This document shows, one piece after another, positions 17,484-26,985 of a DNA stretch of 64,000 nt (position 1 is the stretch's first letter; every line of letters begins with the position of its first letter). The stretch lies in assembly GCA_020852275.1 (NCBI GenBank), contig JADZBE010000010.1, positions 62,001-126,000 on the forward strand. The letters run 5' to 3'. Under the pieces are notes generated by a model that saw only the letters and a program-made list of their open reading frames with translations, made no database searches and was not told the DNA's origin. The position numbers were made by a program, and so were the translations under genes. This stretch comes from Phycisphaerales bacterium (GTDB lineage: Bacteria > Planctomycetota > Phycisphaerae > UBA1845).

Positions 17484-17927
17484 GACGCTCGATTGTAGCC
17501 CGCGTCGGTCGAACGCGGCAAGCAATGAACGGGGTGCCACCTGCATCGCGGGGCCGGGACTTCCCGAATTCACCGCCGACGCGGAAATCCCGCGCGATGC
17601 GTGGGTGTGATGCGTGCCACTGCTCAGCGAGCAGTGCCCTCCGATCCGTGACCTGGCTTACACAGCTGAGTTGCGAGCTGCCCATGCAATGCGATCTGCC
17701 ACAGGTTCCGTCGCGGCGCGACGGGCTGCTCAGGAGGACCATTTCAAGCCGGGCGCCGTTTCATGATCGTATCCCCGTGGGCACCGAGAAATCCTGGAGG
17801 CAACGGCGCCGAAGCGGTCGATCTGAGCGGGGTGTGGCGCCGGAGCGACCGGGCGGCCTGTTGTCCGCACGCAGGAATCTGCCACAATGCCTCCTCGGGC
17901 GACCGGACGCGGCGCGGGGTCACGCAT
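17484..17927. other. Intergenic region with a short hairpin
   Basis: 444 bases between the divergent Uma2 and glycosyltransferase genes. CACTGCTC (17618-17625) and GAGCAGTG (17629-17636) form an 8-bp hairpin with a 3-base loop. An in-frame extension of the glycosyltransferase runs through part of this region but has unlikely composition. Confidence 0.45.
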
Positions 17928-19229
17928 TTGTCCACGGCGTTCAACATCTGGTACGGGCTGGCGGGCTTCATCGCTTTCACATGGATGTTGCGCTGGTACG
18001 TCGTCGAGCATTACCGCCGGCGCGAGCGCATGCTCGGCCCGGATTCCTACGCGGGACATCCCACGCCGCCTCCGCGTGTTTCCGTCCTCGTAGCCGGCAA
18101 GGATGAGGAGAACTACATCGAGACCTGCGTGCGCTCGTTGATGACGCAGGATTACCCCAACTACCAGGTCATCGCGGTGAACGATCGCAGCACGGACGCC
18201 ACGCCGCGCATCCTCGATCGCCTCAAGCTGGAGTTCGGCGATCGGCTCCACGTGATCCACGTCGAGCATCTTCCTGGCGACTGGTTCGGCAAGCATCACG
18301 CCATGCACCTCGGCGTGCAGGCGGCCGACGGGGCGTGGCTGCTGTTCACCGACGCGGATTGCCGCCAGACGTCGCCGCGGACGATCAGCGTGGCGATGCA
18401 CGAAGCGATCAAGCGCAAGGTGGATTTCCTCTCCGTCATTCCCATCATGGAGAACCGCAAGCCGTGGGAATCCTGGCTCCAACCGGTGTGCTCGGCCGTG
18501 CTGCTGCTGTGGTTTCAGCCGCGGAAGGTGAACAAGTCGCACAAGAAGGTGGCGTACGCCAACGGCGCGTTCATGCTGCTTCGCCGCGGGTGCTACGACG
18601 CCATCGGCGGGCACCCGGCGTTCCGCAACATGGCCAACGAAGACATCCACATGGCCCGGCGGACGAAGGAGCTGGGTCTGCGGCTGAAGGTCATCATGAA
18701 CGAAGGGCTCTACGTCACGCACATGTACCGCAACTTCCGCGAGGCGTGGCGCGGCTGGGGGCGCATCTTCTTCGGCTGCCTGGTGAAGCGGTGGAAAATC
18801 GCCCTGGCCATGGGCTTTCTGCTGTTTTTCTCGCTGTTTCCCTGGGTCAGTGCGATGGCGGCGGCCGCCGGGTGGGCGCTGGACGACGCGGCCAGGGCGC
18901 CGATGTGGCGGACGGCGCTGCTCGTGTGGATGGGCGCCATCGCGGTGAAGCAGTGGGCGCTGATCTCGTGGTACCGCATCATCAAGACGCCGGTGAAGTA
19001 TTCGATCGGCTATGTCATCGGCTCGGTGATCGCGCTGGGCATGTTGATCCACGCATTCCTGCAGGCCGGGGGACGGGCGAAGACGAGCTGGCGCGGCACG
19101 TCGTACCGCGCGGGCGTGCGCGTGGATGCACCCGCGCCTGCGCCGGTCGCGTCGCCACCGCAGACGATCCCGGTGGAGACGGTGCTTCCCGTTGCGGCCG
19201 TGGAGCTGGCGCCGAAGGACGTTGCTTGA
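17928..19229 (+). CDS. Membrane glycosyltransferase, family 2
   Basis: About 433 residues if the TTG at 17928 is the start; the frame is open back to 17763, so the start is uncertain. An N-terminal membrane segment (NIWYGLAGFIAFTWML) is followed by a GT-A domain: VSVLVAGKDEENYIETCVRS, VNDRSTDATPRIL, the metal-binding FTDADCR, the acceptor-site NEDIHMARR, then about three C-terminal membrane segments. It adds a sugar to a lipid or polysaccharide at the membrane; substrate unknown. The SGNH gene starts 38 bases downstream, so the two probably form an operon that builds and acyl-modifies one glycan (inference). Confidence 0.88.
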   Translation: MSTAFNIWYGLAGFIAFTWMLRWYVVEHYRRRERMLGPDSYAGHPTPPPRVSVLVAGKDEENYIETCVRSLMTQDYPNYQVIAVNDRSTDATPRILDRLKLEFGDRLHVIHVEHLPGDWFGKHHAMHLGVQAADGAWLLFTDADCRQTSPRTISVAMHEAIKRKVDFLSVIPIMENRKPWESWLQPVCSAVLLLWFQPRKVNKSHKKVAYANGAFMLLRRGCYDAIGGHPAFRNMANEDIHMARRTKELGLRLKVIMNEGLYVTHMYRNFREAWRGWGRIFFGCLVKRWKIALAMGFLLFFSLFPWVSAMAAAAGWALDDAARAPMWRTALLVWMGAIAVKQWALISWYRIIKTPVKYSIGYVIGSVIALGMLIHAFLQAGGRAKTSWRGTSYRAGVRVDAPAPAPVASPPQTIPVETVLPVAAVELAPKDVA

Positions 19230-19267
19230 TTGCGATCGCTTGGCTGCACCGCGGACCTTGACTACGC

Positions 19268-20509
19268 GTGACCTCCTCGTCCATGCCACGACCTGCTGAC
19301 CCAACGGTTCCGAAGCCCGGCTCAATCCGCGGCCGCCGGCGCGTGCCGCGGTGGGCGATCGGCGTCGCGGTGGCGCTGGCGACGTTGATCCTCGCCGATT
19401 GCGTTGCCGGATGGCTGCTGATCCGCGACCACCGCTTTCGAGGTCGCCCCGCGCCTCCGTACAACCTGACCTTCAACGACGCGCAGCGCCGGCACCTGGC
19501 AGAGATGGATGAGCACTGGGATCCCTACACGCAGTTCGATCCCGTGCTGGGCTGGTCCATCCGGCCTCTTGGCGTTTCGGCGGACGGGCGCTTTCGCGCC
19601 AACGCAGCGGGCCTGCGCGCGGATCGCGAGTACGCGCCCGTCCCGCCGGAAGGAAAGATCCGCGTGGCGGCGTTCGGCGACTCGTTTACCCACGGCGCTA
19701 CGACGAACAGCGACACGTGGTGCGCGCAGTTGGAAGCGCTGGATGATCGCCTTGAAGTGATGAACTTCGGCGTCAACGGTTACGGACCGGACCAGGCGCT
19801 GCTGCGATACCAGACGGGCGGGGGGGCGGCAGCGCGTCCGCGCATCGTGCTGATCGGGCTGATGGTGGAGAACATCCTGCGCAGCGTGTCGGTGTACCGG
19901 CCCGCGTATTACCACGAGACCAACTCGGCGGTCGCAAAGCCGCGTTGCAGGATCGGCGAGGACGGCGATCTGGAGTGGGTGCGCCTCACCGCGCGCGACC
20001 CGAGGGAGCTGAAGCAGGAGGTGGAGACCGGGGTGATGCTCGAGAACCTGCGCCGAACGGACTACTGGGTGCAGCGGCTTCCGCGGGCTTACGAGGGATC
20101 CGCGCTGTACGGGTCCTCCCTGATGAGGATGCTGGACAGCGTCCGGGAGAACTCGGGGCGCGAACCATGCGAGTACTATCTCGACGCGCAGAGCGAACCG
20201 TATCGCGTCAGCCGCGCCATCCTCAAGCGATTTGCTGAGGACGCCCGGCGGAACGGCTCGGGTCGCGTCGTTGTGCTGTTCTTTCCCGACGAATCGACCT
20301 TGTACAGCGTAAGCGCCGGGCAGGCTCCGTGCTGGAGCGAGTTTCTCCGCGATCTAGGCGGCGAGGGCCTTGAAGTCCTGGATTTGACGGACGTGCTTCT
20401 GCAGGCGTTTCGCCTCATGGGACCGCGAGCGCTGTTCGCCGACAACCACTACTCCGCCAGGGGGAATGCGATCGTGGCTGAAGCGGTTCACCGGCGCCTG
20501 TTTCCCTGA
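19268..20509 (+). CDS. Signal-anchored SGNH-family hydrolase/acyltransferase
   Basis: 413 residues from a GTG at 19268 (an ATG at 19283 is an alternative). A membrane anchor lies at about residues 29-50 (AIGVAVALATLILADCVAGW). SGNH blocks: VAAFGDSFTHGAT (nucleophile Ser), NFGVNGYGPDQ (Gly block), GLMVENIL (position of the Asn block), and FADNHYSARGN carrying the Asp-x2-His pair. It resembles the group that removes or transfers acyl groups on cell-surface polysaccharides. It follows the glycosyltransferase closely on the same strand. Confidence 0.82.
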   Translation: MTSSSMPRPADPTVPKPGSIRGRRRVPRWAIGVAVALATLILADCVAGWLLIRDHRFRGRPAPPYNLTFNDAQRRHLAEMDEHWDPYTQFDPVLGWSIRPLGVSADGRFRANAAGLRADREYAPVPPEGKIRVAAFGDSFTHGATTNSDTWCAQLEALDDRLEVMNFGVNGYGPDQALLRYQTGGGAAARPRIVLIGLMVENILRSVSVYRPAYYHETNSAVAKPRCRIGEDGDLEWVRLTARDPRELKQEVETGVMLENLRRTDYWVQRLPRAYEGSALYGSSLMRMLDSVRENSGREPCEYYLDAQSEPYRVSRAILKRFAEDARRNGSGRVVVLFFPDESTLYSVSAGQAPCWSEFLRDLGGEGLEVLDLTDVLLQAFRLMGPRALFADNHYSARGNAIVAEAVHRRLFP

Positions 20510-20562
20510 TGGCGAAAGAGCGGCAGCAGTTCGCGTATCCTCCCGCGATGGGAGGCCATGCT

Positions 20563-20590
20563 CGTCAATCCCGTGCAGGCGGGAATCCAG
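20563..20590. repeat. Family R repeat
   Basis: CGTCAATCCCGTGCAGGCGG, continuing GAATCCAG, between the convergent SGNH and glycosidase-like genes. Confidence 0.8.
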
Positions 20591-20650
20591 CGACCATGCA
20601 GGGTTGCGATCGGCGTCCTTGCTGCGTGGGAGTGCGACAGCGGCCGGCCC

Positions 20651-23416
20651 TCAAGGCAGGATCAGCGTACCCAGCGTGATCGGATCATACGCGTTGCCGG
20701 ACGCGCCGGACCACGTGCTGAACTCCTCCTCCGCTTCATCGAAGCGCGCCACGTTGAACCCGAGGATCGCCCGCCCGCCCGGCACCACGCCCAGCGATGC
20801 GAGCGGAATGCGCGTCTCGATGACCCAGACGCCGTCCTTCTCCCGCATCTGCCAGCGCACATCCACGGGCCAGGAACGCGCCGCGGCGAGCGACTCGCCC
20901 AGCGGCACGCCGCGCTCGGCGACGTGGCCACCCGTGCGCAGCAGGACAAGATGATACAGGTCGGACGGAAACCTGTTCCCGTCGCAGCTCGCGTCGAAGA
21001 GGAGTTCCACGCGGTCGATGCCGCGCGGGATCAGGTCGTCATACGCGTATGCATTGCCCCTGGGCTGGTCGGTCGCGGAGCGCGCGACTTCGCAGCGCAG
21101 CGCGACGTACAGGTTTGCCCCGTCGCGCGCGGTGAACACCATGGTGCGCCGGCGAGGCCGGTCGGCCGCGTCGCGCTCGCTTCCCACCGCGCGTTTCGCG
21201 CTGATGAGCAGGAAATCGCCGGCGGAATTGCCCTCGACCACCGGCCAGTCGGACAGGTCGGCGTCGAGCGTGATGGGCGTCGTCAGCACGCCGCAAGTCA
21301 GCAGCGCGAGGCGCGCCGATGTCTCGGCCATCAGACGGTCCTCATCCACATCGTGGAGGCGGACCTGAACGTCGACCGCGCCATCCGCCAGCGCCGCGGC
21401 GCCTCTTCCGGCGCCTTTCAAGGTCAGCAGTTGCATCGTCTCGGGCGGCACCGGACCCACGTGCCGGGGGTCCAGCGCGGTCCACGGCGCGGGCAGCCCT
21501 TCCAGGCTCAGCAAGCCCGCCACCGGCGTGCGCCGGTGATTCTCGACGCGGGTGAGGCATTCCAATTCCAGTCGTCCAGCCGCCGGGTCGCTGGACGGCT
21601 TGGCGCGCAGTCCTTCCACGTCGATGCGCACCGCGCGGGCGGCCTGCATGAAGCGCCGCCACTGGATGTCCGCGACCATCGGGTCCGGATCGCCGCCGCC
21701 GAGCTTGCGCGTCAGTTCCGCCGTCATGATGGCGCGAGCAGTTTCCCACAACGCCGGTTCGCCGGACCAGCCCGAAGGACGACCATCCGCCAGGTGCGCG
21801 CCGTACGCCTCCGCCCCGGCGCGTTGCACGAGCGACGCCGCCAGCGTATCGGCTATGTGCGACAACTCGTGCGCTTCGAGCAGCCGCAGATAAGCCATGT
21901 CCTGCTGCCCGCGCTGGAGCATCTTGAGGCGGACCGAGGGCACAGGCTCACTCAGCCCGAACGCGCCTCCGGGGTAGATCAACGAGGAGGCGTCAAACGC
22001 CGCGCATGCACTGGGGTCGGCGGTCTCATGCTTTGCGGGCCAGGCGTTCGCCACGCCGAGATGGACCACGGCGACGTGCAACCGTCGAGCCTGCCACGGG
22101 ATCGCGCGAGCATCGGCGCCCGATCCCGCCAGCGCAAGCGTGCCGGAGAACGGCGGGCGATCCACCCGCATCCACGTCCGCCGGCCCTGCGCGCGTTCGC
22201 CGTCCATCGCCTGAGGATCGAAAAACTGCGCGCGAGGCATCCACACGTCCACCTGCCACGCGCGGGGATCGCCTTGCCGAAGGGTGGCCGAGCCGACCGT
22301 GGACGGGTCTTGCGGAAACAAGGTGGAGAGAACTTCGAGCCGATCATCCGCCTGCCGGCACAGTCGAGACAGGAGGTCGAACGTCTGGACCTGCGCGGGC
22401 TGTGTGGGATCCTCGCCTTCGATGCGCACAAAGGCGCGATCCAGCCAGCCGCGCTGCTCGAAGTGCTCCGCGCACGCTCGCAGGTACTGCCTTACCACGT
22501 CGGCGAACGCGGCGGACCCGATCACACCCGACTCCGGCCGCGGAGGAAACAACTCATCGAAGGGCATCGGCCAGACCGCCGCCGGTCGGCCGTCCGCAAA
22601 GCCGTGACCGTCCAAGTAGGGCTCGACGGTTTGGTCATATTCATCCCAGGTCACGCGCAAGCGCCGCTGGACGTCCAGTTTTACGGCGGGATGGATACCC
22701 ATGAGCACCGGGGCAACTCCATGCTCGGCCAGCATGCGCATCGCGGCAGGGATCGCGCCGGCGTCGCCCGCGCGCCGCAGGCCCGCATCCACGTCCGCCA
22801 TCAGCTCCACCTCCCGTTCCGCGGGAAGGTCGAAGGGATGCACGAGCAGGTCGATCGGCACGGTTCCAAGCGTGCGCGCGCCGTCGGACACGTCGAGCCG
22901 CCCGCTGTACAGCCCCGGCGGGCTTCCCCGAGGGATGGCGATTTCGACCCACAGGTGAATCTCACGCGACTGCTGATCCAGTCCGCGCAGACCCCCTTGG
23001 GGCGCATCCACAGGGATCAGCGCGTCCAGCGGGTAGCGCTCCCGCTCCGCGGGTCGAACCTCTTTGAGGTGCCAGCCGGGCCAGTCGGGAACGCGCACGG
23101 GGTGCATGCGATACGCGCGAACCGCCGAGGCTGGAACCATGCCGGTGGTCGAATCCAGGAGGGATGCGCGCAGCGAGAGCGCTGGCACGCCCCGCGGCGC
23201 TTCCGGAATGGAGAACCTGAAACTCACCGTCTCGCCTCCCGCGCCCGCCAGCACGGCGCGTCTAGCGTCCCATGCGGCGTCAGCGGCGCGGCCCGGCGAT
23301 CCGGTCACGCTGGGCGCGGTTTCCGTGAAGGGTCGGAATTGCAAGGTCGGGACGCTTCGAGGGGAGCAGCCGATCAGGAGCGGCAGCGTGGCGAAGATGG
23401 CGCCGCGTCGGGCCAT
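20651..23416 (-). CDS. Large lipoprotein, DUF4091-like glycosidase with C-terminal CBM9-like domain
   Basis: 921 residues starting at MARRGAIFATLPLLIGC (lipobox LIGC), which sets the start at 23416 although the frame continues upstream. The N-terminal third is beta-rich (HLWVEIAIPRGSPPGLYSG, the kind of Ig-like domain found before DUF4091 catalytic regions). The middle is a TIM-barrel-like region (EHGVAPVLMGIHP; DRAFVRIEGEDPTQPAQVQT). The last 220 residues look like a CBM9/DOMON-like module: ITLDADLSDWPVVEG, RVELLFDASCDG, WVIETRIPLASLG and a final ITLGTLIL. Probably a cell-surface enzyme for plant or algal sugars. Family assignment is from pattern only. Confidence 0.7.
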   Translation of the reverse strand: MARRGAIFATLPLLIGCSPRSVPTLQFRPFTETAPSVTGSPGRAADAAWDARRAVLAGAGGETVSFRFSIPEAPRGVPALSLRASLLDSTTGMVPASAVRAYRMHPVRVPDWPGWHLKEVRPAERERYPLDALIPVDAPQGGLRGLDQQSREIHLWVEIAIPRGSPPGLYSGRLDVSDGARTLGTVPIDLLVHPFDLPAEREVELMADVDAGLRRAGDAGAIPAAMRMLAEHGVAPVLMGIHPAVKLDVQRRLRVTWDEYDQTVEPYLDGHGFADGRPAAVWPMPFDELFPPRPESGVIGSAAFADVVRQYLRACAEHFEQRGWLDRAFVRIEGEDPTQPAQVQTFDLLSRLCRQADDRLEVLSTLFPQDPSTVGSATLRQGDPRAWQVDVWMPRAQFFDPQAMDGERAQGRRTWMRVDRPPFSGTLALAGSGADARAIPWQARRLHVAVVHLGVANAWPAKHETADPSACAAFDASSLIYPGGAFGLSEPVPSVRLKMLQRGQQDMAYLRLLEAHELSHIADTLAASLVQRAGAEAYGAHLADGRPSGWSGEPALWETARAIMTAELTRKLGGGDPDPMVADIQWRRFMQAARAVRIDVEGLRAKPSSDPAAGRLELECLTRVENHRRTPVAGLLSLEGLPAPWTALDPRHVGPVPPETMQLLTLKGAGRGAAALADGAVDVQVRLHDVDEDRLMAETSARLALLTCGVLTTPITLDADLSDWPVVEGNSAGDFLLISAKRAVGSERDAADRPRRRTMVFTARDGANLYVALRCEVARSATDQPRGNAYAYDDLIPRGIDRVELLFDASCDGNRFPSDLYHLVLLRTGGHVAERGVPLGESLAAARSWPVDVRWQMREKDGVWVIETRIPLASLGVVPGGRAILGFNVARFDEAEEEFSTWSGASGNAYDPITLGTLILP

Positions 23417-23544
23417 GGCATTCGTAGTTCCCTGCCGCGCGAGACCGGCTTCGACCAGACGTCGACTCGCGGCGCCCCAAACGGCTCGAAGTGGCGGGGC
23501 GGGGCTGCATCCTGCCGAATACGACCGGCGGCGGCCAACACTCG

Positions 23545-24378
23545 TCACGGCGGCGGTTGCGGCGGATTCTGGGTGGGCTTCTCCGGCTTCGCGGCAGCGT
23601 CGCCGCCGGCGGCCGGCGCCGCACCGGCTTCGGGCTTGGCCGTCGCATCAGGCTTGGCGGCGGCATCCGGGTTGGCGGCCGCGCCAGGATCGCCCGCGGT
23701 TCCGCCATCCACCTTCGGCGGCTCAGGCTTGGGGAGCGGCGGCGCGAAGGTCACCGGCTTGAACACCTCGTCAAGCGTGGTCAGCCGCGTGATCGCCTGG
23801 TTCTTCATCGGCGTGGCGTTCAGCTCCGGATCGTTGGCGACCTGTTCCAGGTACCGCTTGGCCACGTCTTTCTGCGCAGCGTCTCCCGTCAGGGCGAAGC
23901 GATTTTCCGCGACCGTCGCCAGTCCGCAGATCGCCACGCCGCGGGCGAGCGCCCTCGTGCCGCCGTATTGATCGCGCAGCAGGGTGAACGCCTGCTCCGC
24001 CTGATCGGTGAACGCCTTGGCTTCGGCGTCGTCCTTCGCCTCGATCGCCAGCCGCAGACCCTCCTGGCCGCATTGCCCCAGGATGCGAATCGCCAGCGCG
24101 GAGTCCTTGGTTTTCCCACCGAGGTCCAGCAGATCGTTGAGGCCAGTGGACCAGCCCGTCGTCTCCACCGTCGAGGCGATTTCGGTGTAGCGAGCCCAGT
24201 CGCGCATGGTGGCCTGCGAGCTGGAGCGGATGATGAACCACACGAGCAGAATGATGACCACGATGCCGCCGCCGGTCAGCAGGAGCCTCTGCCCGTGCGA
24301 CTGGGTATAGGCGCGCAGGTCGTGCAACGCGTGGACGAGGTCGTTTTCCTTCAGTTCGTGGCGACGTTCAGCTTTCAT
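23545..24378 (-). CDS. Membrane-anchored helical-repeat protein with Pro/Ala-rich tail
   Basis: 277 residues from the ATG at 24378. A cytoplasmic N-terminus of about 30 residues is followed by one membrane segment (LLLTGGGIVVIILLVWFII) and a TPR-like helical domain (residues about 60-205), similar in plan to YfgM-type periplasmic proteins. The tail repeats Ala-Lys-Pro and Asp-Ala-Ala units (about the last 70 residues) and is probably disordered. The start codon overlaps the stop of the lipoprotein gene before it (ATGA at 24375-24378), so the two are translationally coupled. Confidence 0.7.
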   Translation of the reverse strand: MKAERRHELKENDLVHALHDLRAYTQSHGQRLLLTGGGIVVIILLVWFIIRSSSQATMRDWARYTEIASTVETTGWSTGLNDLLDLGGKTKDSALAIRILGQCGQEGLRLAIEAKDDAEAKAFTDQAEQAFTLLRDQYGGTRALARGVAICGLATVAENRFALTGDAAQKDVAKRYLEQVANDPELNATPMKNQAITRLTTLDEVFKPVTFAPPLPKPEPPKVDGGTAGDPGAAANPDAAAKPDATAKPEAGAAPAAGGDAAAKPEKPTQNPPQPPP

Positions 24379-24863
24379 GGAACACGTTTCAGGTTGGCCC
24401 CCTCCGGCAGGCCGGGCGCGACGCACACGTCCACGACCACGTTGCCCAAGGGTGAATTCTCAAGATCGTCAATGATGAGCGTACAGTAATCCTCGCCCTT
24501 CTGGAACTGCATCGTAACGCGGCTCTTCAAACTGAAATCCCGCATCGGCGTCCAACGCGCCAGCGGCATCTGATCGCGGTAAAACGTCCGCACCGTGATT
24601 TTCGGCGCCGATCCCACATAGCGATGCCGCACGAACACCCGCTTGCCGCCCTGCCGGTAGTCCTCGCTGACGTCTTCGACGATGCGAAAGCCCGTCGGCA
24701 CCGGGATATCGGACTCGAACGGCCTGGGCGCCGCCACCAATTGCGCATGCGGCTTCGCTTCCGGCGTCTGAAACATCTCGCAGCCGCCGATCCACAGCAG
24801 TGCCGCGGTCGGCACCAGCCGCGAAACGACCCGCGGGCCTCCCCGTAACCTGCGAGGACGCAT
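24375..24863 (-). CDS. Small lipoprotein of unknown function
   Basis: 162 residues from the ATG at 24863. A basic N-terminus is followed by LVPTAALLWIGGC, a lipobox ending at Cys. The mature part has alternating strands (FRIVEDVSEDYRQGGKRVFV; KITVRTFYRDQMPL; RVTMQFQKGEDYCTLII) and could fold like small envelope proteins with a compact alpha-beta core. Its stop overlaps the start of the next gene by four bases, so it is the first gene of an operon with the helical-repeat protein. Upstream, the frame runs through the 21-bp tandem repeat as a Pro/Lys-rich stretch that I do not regard as coding. Confidence 0.7.
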   Translation of the reverse strand: MRPRRLRGGPRVVSRLVPTAALLWIGGCEMFQTPEAKPHAQLVAAPRPFESDIPVPTGFRIVEDVSEDYRQGGKRVFVRHRYVGSAPKITVRTFYRDQMPLARWTPMRDFSLKSRVTMQFQKGEDYCTLIIDDLENSPLGNVVVDVCVAPGLPEGANLKRVP

Positions 24864-25020
24864 CGGGAAGTTTCGATGTCGACGAAGCCACGCCACCGGA
24901 CAGCGCCCTCCGTGCCAAGCCCAAACAACCAAGCACCGCACGATATGTCCTTTCGAGAGTCGAGTCAATTCCGGCCGCGACCGCGTGAATCCCAAGGGTG
25001 TGACCACCGATCTTGGCGAA

Positions 25021-25125
25021 CCGGGTGGCATGGCTTGGCGACTGGGTGGCTTGTCTTGGCGACCGGGTGGCTTGTCTTGGCGACTGGGTGGCTTGTCTTG
25101 GCGACTGGGTGGCATGGCCTGGCGG
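25021..25125. repeat. Tandem repeat, five 21-bp units
   Basis: Five adjoining units of 21 bases, the middle ones reading CTGGGTGGCTTGTCTTGGCG plus A, with few substitutions. It lies about 160 bases upstream of the lipoprotein start at 24863. Confidence 0.95.
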
Positions 25126-25225
25126 TCGCTCCGCTGAACTTGACTCGCCGGCGAATCACCCCGCGACCGCCTGGCCATGCGGGGCACATTCGCCCGGCAC
25201 CGCCAAGAACGATGGCCACGCCCTA

Positions 25226-25315
25226 ACCCCGAAGGGGATCAACGCGAGCAGCCGCGGGCGCAGCCCACGGGACCCCGCTCATAACGTAGTTCCCCTTCGG
25301 GAAACGGATCGGTAG
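25226..25315. repeat. Family Q repeat element
   Basis: Contains ACCCCGAAGGGGATCAACG, then GCCGCGGGCGCAGCCCACGG, then GTTCCCCTTCGGGAAACGGA. The blocks CCCCGAAGGGG, CCGCGGGCGCAGCCC and TTCCCCTTCGGG recur at 31651-31880 and 60955-61200. Confidence 0.85.
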
Positions 25316-25533
25316 GCGCTGCCACGGCCCGGTCGCGCTCGAGCGGACTGTCAGCGCCCCCTCGGATGTTCACGAGAATCCGGTCGTTTGTGGCAGGAGG
25401 ACTTCTCCCCTGCCTGGATGACGATCGGGGAACTGAACTCATGCATCCGGTTCAATCCGTTGCGCGTCACGCCGGTTCCCGGATGCTCGGAATGTCGACC
25501 TTCGTGAAGCTCTGTTTCGTAGGACGCGTAGCG

Positions 25534-26937
25534 TCAAGGTTCCTTCGTGGTGGCGAGGGATGAGGCGCTCCTCACCGTCAGCGGCAGGGTGGTCTCGTTG
25601 AACTTGCCGGCGAGCTTGTCCTCCAGGGTGACCTTCAGCAGGTACTCCCCCGCGGGAATCGTCGCCGGGAACGAGATGCGCTGGGCGATGAAGAAGTCGG
25701 TGCGCCGGCTCGTGCAGCGGTCCTCGATCGAAGGTTCTTCCTGCTTCCACACCGAATCTCCGGAGGGCGTCAGCAGCTCCGCGCGCCCGCTGAACTTGCT
25801 GCGAAACTCGCCGTTCTCTTCGTGCGAAACGAAGTTGCGCACTTCGCAGTAGAGGATCGTCTGGTTGACGCGCCCGGCCACGAACCGGTCGGAGGGCATC
25901 GGCTCGTACACGCCGAAGGTCATGACGCGGCCGCACAGGGCGGTGCGGGGAATGGTCAGGTCGGACATTTCCTGCAGCGCGGCGTGCAGGCGATCCACGT
26001 CCTCGAGCGCTTCGCACGCGGACGCCACGGGATCTCGCAGCACGCGACGCACGGCGCGGACGGCATCCAGCGAGGCATCGAGCACGTCCTGCTGCGACGG
26101 CGTCAAGCGATCCACGCGGGAGGAGTTTTGTGAGGGGCGCCCCAGCGTGATCTCGAGGAGTCGCGCCCGCCATGCGGCCTCGACAGGATCCAACTGCGTC
26201 TCCCCTTGCTGGAGAGCCGTGAGGTATTCCTCAACCGAGAGCTTGTTCTCCGCAGGCGCGGCGTCGGCGGGCGCGTTGGCGAGACCCGTCTGGGTTGGCG
26301 TCGCGCGCGTGACAGAGGCAGGCTCCTCCTCAACGGAGATCGCCAAAACGATCGGCAGCGCGGCGGGCGCACCGGAGGGCGGGTCCGTCTGCGAACCGTG
26401 ACCGTCGCCCCTCTCCACCTCTGGACCCTCAGCAGACAGGGAGGCGTTGGCGATCACCTTGCGCTCACCGCCAGGCTCCGCCGCGACGCCGCCCGCGGAT
26501 GACTCGTGTCTGCCGGGCGTGGCGTGTGCGGCCGCTTGATCCGGCTTGTGCTCGTTCGACGGGTCGGGAGAGGAGCTGCCCGAGGCGTCCGATCGCGCGT
26601 CCTGCAGCGAGGCGATGAAGCGATCGACCTCGGACATGACATCGTCGCTCCCTTCGGCGGGTTTGGCGGGAGGCTGCACCTGGGAGTCCCACGAATCCGC
26701 AGGCGGCGCTTGCGCAGCGGCGGGACCGGGCTTGGCGAAGAAAGACTGGTTGCATCCGCCGGCGGCGATGCAGAGGAGGATCCCCGGCATGGCAAAGCCC
26801 GATGCGACGCGGCTGAAGACCGGCGCCACGGGGCGAGCCCGCGTGATGCGCGCTGAGCCGGAGACTCCCGCGCTCGCGTGACGGCAGGATCGAACGGGGC
26901 CGAAAACGTCCATGTCTTCGTGGTGCATCATGAACAT
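25534..26937 (-). CDS. Lipoprotein of unknown function, third gene of the holA cluster
   Basis: 467 residues from the ATG at 26937. The only hydrophobic segment, AMPGILLCIAAGGC (lipobox AGGC), begins about residue 50, so a later start at the ATG at 26790 would give a normal lipoprotein signal and may be correct. After the Cys is a long low-complexity, Pro/Ala/Ser-rich stretch, then a helical region (LSVEEYLTALQQGETQLDPV) and a C-terminal beta domain (ILYCEVRNFVSHEENGEFRS; EYLLKVTLEDKLAGKFNETT). It follows holA by 48 bases. Function unknown. Confidence 0.65.
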   Translation of the reverse strand: MFMMHHEDMDVFGPVRSCRHASAGVSGSARITRARPVAPVFSRVASGFAMPGILLCIAAGGCNQSFFAKPGPAAAQAPPADSWDSQVQPPAKPAEGSDDVMSEVDRFIASLQDARSDASGSSSPDPSNEHKPDQAAAHATPGRHESSAGGVAAEPGGERKVIANASLSAEGPEVERGDGHGSQTDPPSGAPAALPIVLAISVEEEPASVTRATPTQTGLANAPADAAPAENKLSVEEYLTALQQGETQLDPVEAAWRARLLEITLGRPSQNSSRVDRLTPSQQDVLDASLDAVRAVRRVLRDPVASACEALEDVDRLHAALQEMSDLTIPRTALCGRVMTFGVYEPMPSDRFVAGRVNQTILYCEVRNFVSHEENGEFRSKFSGRAELLTPSGDSVWKQEEPSIEDRCTSRRTDFFIAQRISFPATIPAGEYLLKVTLEDKLAGKFNETTLPLTVRSASSLATTKEP

Positions 26938-26985
26938 CCTGTTCAAGTCGGTCGGGTTGCGCGGCGCGCCGCGCCGCAGGCTGCC

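Larger units (their letters stand above)
24864..25533. other. Intergenic region with tandem and dispersed repeats
   Basis: 670 bases. Contains the 21-bp tandem repeat (25021-25125) and a family Q element (25226-25315). No gene seen. Confidence 0.6.

Noticed and set aside
14997-17498. A plus-strand open frame of over 800 codons
   Set aside because: It runs antisense through the thioredoxin-gamma-glutamyltransferase gene and on through Uma2, with no start signal or known motif.
20558-23971. A very long plus-strand open frame (over 1100 codons)
   Set aside because: It is the antisense of the glycosidase-like lipoprotein gene. Its translation is Arg/His/Gln-rich without domains, as expected in high-GC DNA.
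25021-25125. A CRISPR array at the 21-bp repeats
   Set aside because: Units are directly adjoining with no unique spacers.
24864-25187. Upstream extension of the lipoprotein at 24863 through the 21-bp repeat (Pro/Lys/Gln heptad-like)
   Set aside because: The lipoprotein signal starts at 24863 and must be N-terminal; the extension has no start signal and exists because the repeat length is a multiple of three.
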